NCBI GenBank assembly: GCA_027012915.1
Contig: JALUYN010000506.1
Coordinates: forward strand, 1 to 9,596
DNA length: 9,596 nt
Source: Cellvibrionaceae bacterium
GTDB taxonomy: Bacteria > Pseudomonadota > Gammaproteobacteria > Pseudomonadales > Cellvibrionaceae
Reading direction: 5' to 3'
This document shows positions 7,222 through 9,596 of this stretch, one piece after another (the stretch's first letter is position 1; every line of letters begins with the position of its first letter). The position numbers and the translations under genes were made by a program. The notes beneath the pieces are model-generated. The model saw only the letters and a program-made list of their open reading frames with translations, was not told the origin of the DNA and searched no databases.

Positions 7222-8586
7222 ATGAATTTCCCAAAACTGATAATTGCCTCAGTCTGCGCCACCAGTTTGAGTGCAGGAGCCGTACTTGCCGGTTCAACTG
7301 ACGATGCCGCCAAGCTGGGAACAAGTCTGACGCCAGTCGGTGCGAACCCTAACGCCAATAGTGATGGCTCCATTCCTGCATGGAATCCAAATGGGCCAAA
7401 AGTTCCGGCCGGTTTTGATCCGTCTACAGGTGTTTATCCGGATCCGTACAAGGGGGAGCAAAAGATCTTTTCAATCGATGCGTCGAACATGGATCAGCAC
7501 GCCGACAATCTGACCGAGGGAACCAAGGCGATGCTGCGACAGTTTGGCGACGATTTCAGAGTGGATGTGTATCCATCGCATCGCGATTTCGTTCCTGCTG
7601 ACTGGATTGTCGATAACACAAAGCACAATGCGGAAAAGACAACCATTACCGAAGATGGCTTGAAGGTGGAGGGCAGTCTGCCCGGGTTTCCGTTTCCCGT
7701 TCCTGAGAATGGTATAGAAGCCATATGGAATCATCTGTCCAAGCCTCTGTCGTCACATGAGATTGTCTATAACAGTTACTATGTGACCAGCTCCGGTGAG
7801 CCCATTCTCTCTACTAACGCCAATGCCTATGTATGGGCTGAGTCGTTCGAAGAAGGGAATCGCCATAAACCTGCGGGAGATACGTCTCGCATGAAATTGA
7901 GAATCGACTATAACGAACCGGCTCGTCGAGCCGGTGAAAAGCTCCTGATGCATGAGCCTGGTGCTGACTATTCTCAGAGCAAAGGTCGCAAAGCGTGGCA
8001 ATATCTGACTGGCCAGCGCCGTGTGCGCTTAGCTCCTGCAGTTGCATTCGACACACCGAACCCCGGTGTCGCAGGTACCTCAACCTACGATGATGCTTCC
8101 GTGTATAACGGTTCTCCTGAGCGATACAACTGGACCTTGGTTGGTAAAAAGGAAATGTACATCCCCTACAACAACTACGATTTTGTATTCAGCACTCCGG
8201 TTGAAGAGGCTCTGGGCAAGAAGTCATTAGATCCTGATCACATTCGCTGGGAGAAGCATCGCGTTTGGGTTGTTGAGGCGGACCTGAAGGACGGAAAACG
8301 TCATATTTACAAGAAGAGACGTTTCTATCTGGACGAGGATACCTGGGCTGCCGTGGCATCTGATGCCTACGATTCTCGCGGTGACTTATGGCGTGTGCAG
8401 CTGATGTTTCCTACGATTCTATGGGACAAAGGAACTGCCTATACCCTCGCGTATTCTGGTCATGATCTCTTGCAAGGGAACTACAATGTTAACGGTAAGC
8501 CAATTCCTGGCGGCCTGCGTTTTACCAATTCCAAGAAGCCTCGATTCTATAGTCCTAAAGGTCTAACCAGAGGTGGTATTCGATAA
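7222..8586 (+). CDS. DUF1329 family periplasmic (LolA/LolB-like) protein
   Basis: The 454-residue protein has a Sec signal peptide (MNFPKLIIAS to VLA, cleavage likely after A23). Next comes the family N-terminus, with KLGTSLTPVGANPNANSDGSIPAW at about 32-54, then a proline-rich GPKVPAGFDPSTG stretch. Recognisable blocks follow: GFPFPVPENGIEAIWNHL near 154-171, GQRRVRLAPAVAFDTPNPG mid-protein and RFYLDEDTWAAVASDAYDSRGDLWRV near the C-terminus. DUF1329 is known to resemble lipoprotein-sorting LolA/LolB folds and may shuttle a hydrophobic molecule between membranes. AGGAG at 7209-7213 lies 8 bases before the ATG. The upstream partner is the DUF1302 barrel; the terminator at 8666 ends the transcript. 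Length and motifs are complete. The molecular substrate is unknown. Confidence 0.93.
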   Translation: MNFPKLIIASVCATSLSAGAVLAGSTDDAAKLGTSLTPVGANPNANSDGSIPAWNPNGPKVPAGFDPSTGVYPDPYKGEQKIFSIDASNMDQHADNLTEGTKAMLRQFGDDFRVDVYPSHRDFVPADWIVDNTKHNAEKTTITEDGLKVEGSLPGFPFPVPENGIEAIWNHLSKPLSSHEIVYNSYYVTSSGEPILSTNANAYVWAESFEEGNRHKPAGDTSRMKLRIDYNEPARRAGEKLLMHEPGADYSQSKGRKAWQYLTGQRRVRLAPAVAFDTPNPGVAGTSTYDDASVYNGSPERYNWTLVGKKEMYIPYNNYDFVFSTPVEEALGKKSLDPDHIRWEKHRVWVVEADLKDGKRHIYKKRRFYLDEDTWAAVASDAYDSRGDLWRVQLMFPTILWDKGTAYTLAYSGHDLLQGNYNVNGKPIPGGLRFTNSKKPRFYSPKGLTRGGIR

Positions 8587-8665
8587 GGGTGGTGAAAGCT
8601 ACAACCTATCCCACTATCTAGATTTTTTCAATGTTTCGAAGGGCTCTCTTTCTCTTCGTCCTTAT

Positions 8666-8695
8666 CCCCTCTCCATTTTTGGAGGGGGGCTTTTT
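8666..8695 (+). terminator. Rho-independent terminator of the DUF1254-DUF1302-DUF1329 operon
   Basis: A 9-bp GC-rich stem (CCCCTCTCC at 8666-8674 with GGAGGGGGG at 8681-8689, one G-T pair) closes an ATTTTT loop. A T5 run follows at 8691-8695. It lies 80 bases after the DUF1329 stop and 70 bases before the SDR start, so the SDR is probably transcribed separately or only by read-through. Confidence 0.85.
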
Positions 8696-8764
8696 CCTAA
8701 AGCTCTGCGATGGATTGGGTTCATTCGACTATTGAGCCTTTTCTATACGTTAATTAGGTGCCCA

Positions 8765-9316
8765 ATGTCTATACCAGATCTAAACGAGAAAATCGTTTTT
8801 ATTACCGGAGCTGCCGCGGGAATTGGCTATGAGACCGCTCTTGCATTTGCTGAGGCGGGTAGCTTAGTTATCGCAACCGATCTTTCAAAAGAGGCTCTGA
8901 GCACGCTGGCGGCCGAGATGGATAGGCGTCACCTCAGTTGCTGCACTTATGCGCTGGATGTCACCGACAGAGGAGCTTTCTTTGAACTTGCAGCCTACAT
9001 CATCTGTGAGATCGGATGCCCAGATGTAATCGTCAATAACGCTGGGATCGGCTACATGGGAGCGTTTGAAGATACGTCGCCTGAGATGTGGTCTATGACC
9101 CTGGATATAAACGTTATGGGAGTCGTTAACGGCTGTCAGGCGTTTCTGCCTGCCATGAAGGAGGGCAGTAGCAAAAAGCATATCGTCAATATTGCATCCA
9201 TGGCATCGCGTACTCCTGTGCCCAATATGGCGTCCTATGCCGCTTCGAAGTTTGCTGTCGAAGGGTTGTCCAAAACGCTGTCTATGGAACTCTCATTGAT
9301 CAAAAATGTCGTCTAG
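8765..9316 (+). pseudogene. Short-chain dehydrogenase/reductase, 3' truncated
   Basis: Classical SDRs use NAD(P)H to oxidise or reduce alcohols and ketones. The 183 residues contain the cofactor motif TGAAAGIG (14-21), D65-V66, NNAG (91-94), structural N115, and the catalytic serine (S145) with Y158 and K162 of YAASK. After ELSLIKN the frame reads two valines and stops. The next strand with its proline-glycine motif and the substrate-binding loop are missing, and classical members are about 250 residues or longer. The loss coincides with the start of insertion-sequence DNA, so insertional truncation is the best explanation. ATG 8765 is chosen because it begins directly before the Rossmann fold with AGGTG a few bases upstream. 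The frame is open further back to 8573, but that stretch contains the terminator and resembles nothing. A short functional protein is unlikely because the fold is incomplete. Confidence 0.82.
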
Positions 9317-9382
9317 CAAGAGGAGTTAAAGGTGCAATATTTGAGCTCTTAATGATAGCAATTTGAAGCGTTGATCTGTTTG

Positions 9383-9414
9383 GGCCTCCTATCCTTGCCT
9401 TGGGGTAGGGGGCC
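9383..9414 (+). ncRNA. Stem-loop 1 in insertion-sequence leader (possible part of a guide RNA)
   Basis: GGCCTCCTATCC at 9383-9394 pairs with GGGTAGGGGGCC at 9403-9414 to give 12 base pairs, two of them G-U, around the 8-base loop TTGCCTTG. Some IS110 elements express a structured bridge RNA from the non-coding end upstream of the recombinase, and this position fits. The stem could instead be a terminator-like barrier or a subterminal repeat of the element. Confidence 0.4.
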
Positions 9415-9421
9415 TTAATGA

Positions 9422-9481
9422 GATGGTTCCCCTCGCTCCAGAGTCTAAACTTTGGAGTGAGATCAACAGAGGAGAACCATC
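9422..9481 (+). ncRNA. Nested stem-loop 2 covering the transposase ribosome site
   Basis: The inner stem is CTCGCTCCAGAG (9432-9443) with CTTTGGAGTGAG (9450-9461): 12 pairs, two G-U, loop TCTAAA. The outer stem is GATGGTTC (9422-9429) with GAACCATC (9474-9481), 8 perfect pairs that can extend past one mismatch to cover GG at 9471-9472 of the ribosome site AGAGGAG (9468-9474). The fold could hold down transposase translation, form part of a bridge RNA, or reflect subterminal inverted repeats. Confidence 0.45.
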
Positions 9482-9483
9482 CC

Positions 9484-9596
9484 ATGTCTACTATCAAAGT
9501 CCTTGGAATCGATTTAGGCAAGTCTTCTTTTCATGTCATTGGTCGAGACGACAAAGATTCCACCCTCCTTCGTAAAAAATACACTCGCGCTAAGTT
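9484..9596 (+). CDS. IS110/IS1111-family transposase, N-terminal fragment (3' end outside window)
   Basis: The 37 visible codons read MSTIKVLGIDLGKSSFHVIG and continue to LLRKKYTRAK. GIDLGKSSFH is the start of the RuvC-like DEDD domain of this family, and its aspartate (D10) is the first catalytic acid. The wording (GIDLGK-SFH, then RKK-T/S-R-K) looks closest to IS1111-group transposases such as those of IS4321 and IS5075, judged from memory. AGAGGAG at 9468-9474 lies 9 bases before the ATG. The serine-containing C-terminal domain is outside the window, so activity cannot be judged. Confidence 0.88.
   Translation, partial: MSTIKVLGIDLGKSSFHVIGRDDKDSTLLRKKYTRAK

Larger units (their letters stand above)
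9317..9596 (+). mobile_element. IS110/IS1111-family insertion sequence, left end (continues beyond window)
   Basis: A transposase gene of the IS110 family starts at 9484, and the bases between the broken SDR and that gene are non-coding and strongly structured. The left boundary cannot be fixed: these elements usually lack terminal inverted repeats and often make no target duplication. It probably lies at about 9305-9330, where homology to SDRs stops. The right part of the element is outside the window. Confidence 0.75.

Noticed and set aside
8573..8764. N-terminal extension of the SDR frame overlapping the DUF1329 stop
   Set aside because: The stretch contains the intrinsic terminator, has no domain similarity, and the Rossmann fold starts directly after ATG 8765.
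1..9596. CRISPR arrays, tRNA or rRNA genes
   Set aside because: No regularly spaced repeats with unique spacers, no tRNA cloverleaf or rRNA-like segments were seen.

Overview
The window reads as accessory or catabolic DNA from a Gram-negative bacterium, most likely a marine or environmental gammaproteobacterium. The evidence is the set of Sec signal peptides, a predicted outer-membrane barrel, a lipoprotein, and the DUF1302/DUF1329 gene pair, which is typical of Pseudomonas-, Alcanivorax- and Marinobacter-like degraders of hydrophobic compounds. The taxonomic guess is inference from gene content; no ribosomal or other marker gene is present.

Layout. (1) Bases 1-970, minus strand: the N-terminal 323 residues of a zinc-dependent alkyl/aryl-sulfatase of the SdsA type, made as a probable lipoprotein and running off the left edge. 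(2) Bases 971-1304: a divergent intergenic region with a perfect 16-bp palindrome and a separate 10-bp inverted-repeat pair, both operator candidates. (3) Bases 1305-2678, plus strand: a secreted or membrane-anchored DUF1254/DUF1214 protein. (4) Bases 2671-3519, minus strand: a periplasmic solute-binding protein of family 3, which overlaps gene 3 tail to tail by 8 bp. (5) Bases 3520-3723: a second divergent intergenic region. (6) Bases 3724-8586, plus strand: a probable operon of a second DUF1254/DUF1214 paralogue, a DUF1302 outer-membrane barrel and a DUF1329 periplasmic protein, closed by a strong intrinsic terminator at 8666-8695. (7) Bases 8765-9316: a short-chain dehydrogenase/reductase (SDR) with a complete Rossmann and catalytic core but no C-terminal third. 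(8) From about 9317 to the right edge: the left end of an IS110/IS1111-family insertion sequence, with a structured non-coding leader and the first 37 codons of its transposase. The insertion probably truncated the SDR.

How the genes may work together (inference). The sulfatase would hydrolyse sulfate esters of long-chain alcohols at the cell envelope. The DUF1302/DUF1329 pair, and probably the DUF1254/DUF1214 proteins, would handle a hydrophobic substrate or product in the outer membrane and periplasm. The SDR, when intact, could have oxidised the released alcohol. The functions of DUF1254, DUF1214, DUF1302 and DUF1329 are not established, so this is a hypothesis. The most unusual candidates are the two DUF1254/DUF1214 paralogues grouped with DUF1302/DUF1329 next to a lipoprotein sulfatase, and the folded leader of the insertion sequence, which may be a guide (bridge/seek) RNA or a translation-blocking hairpin.
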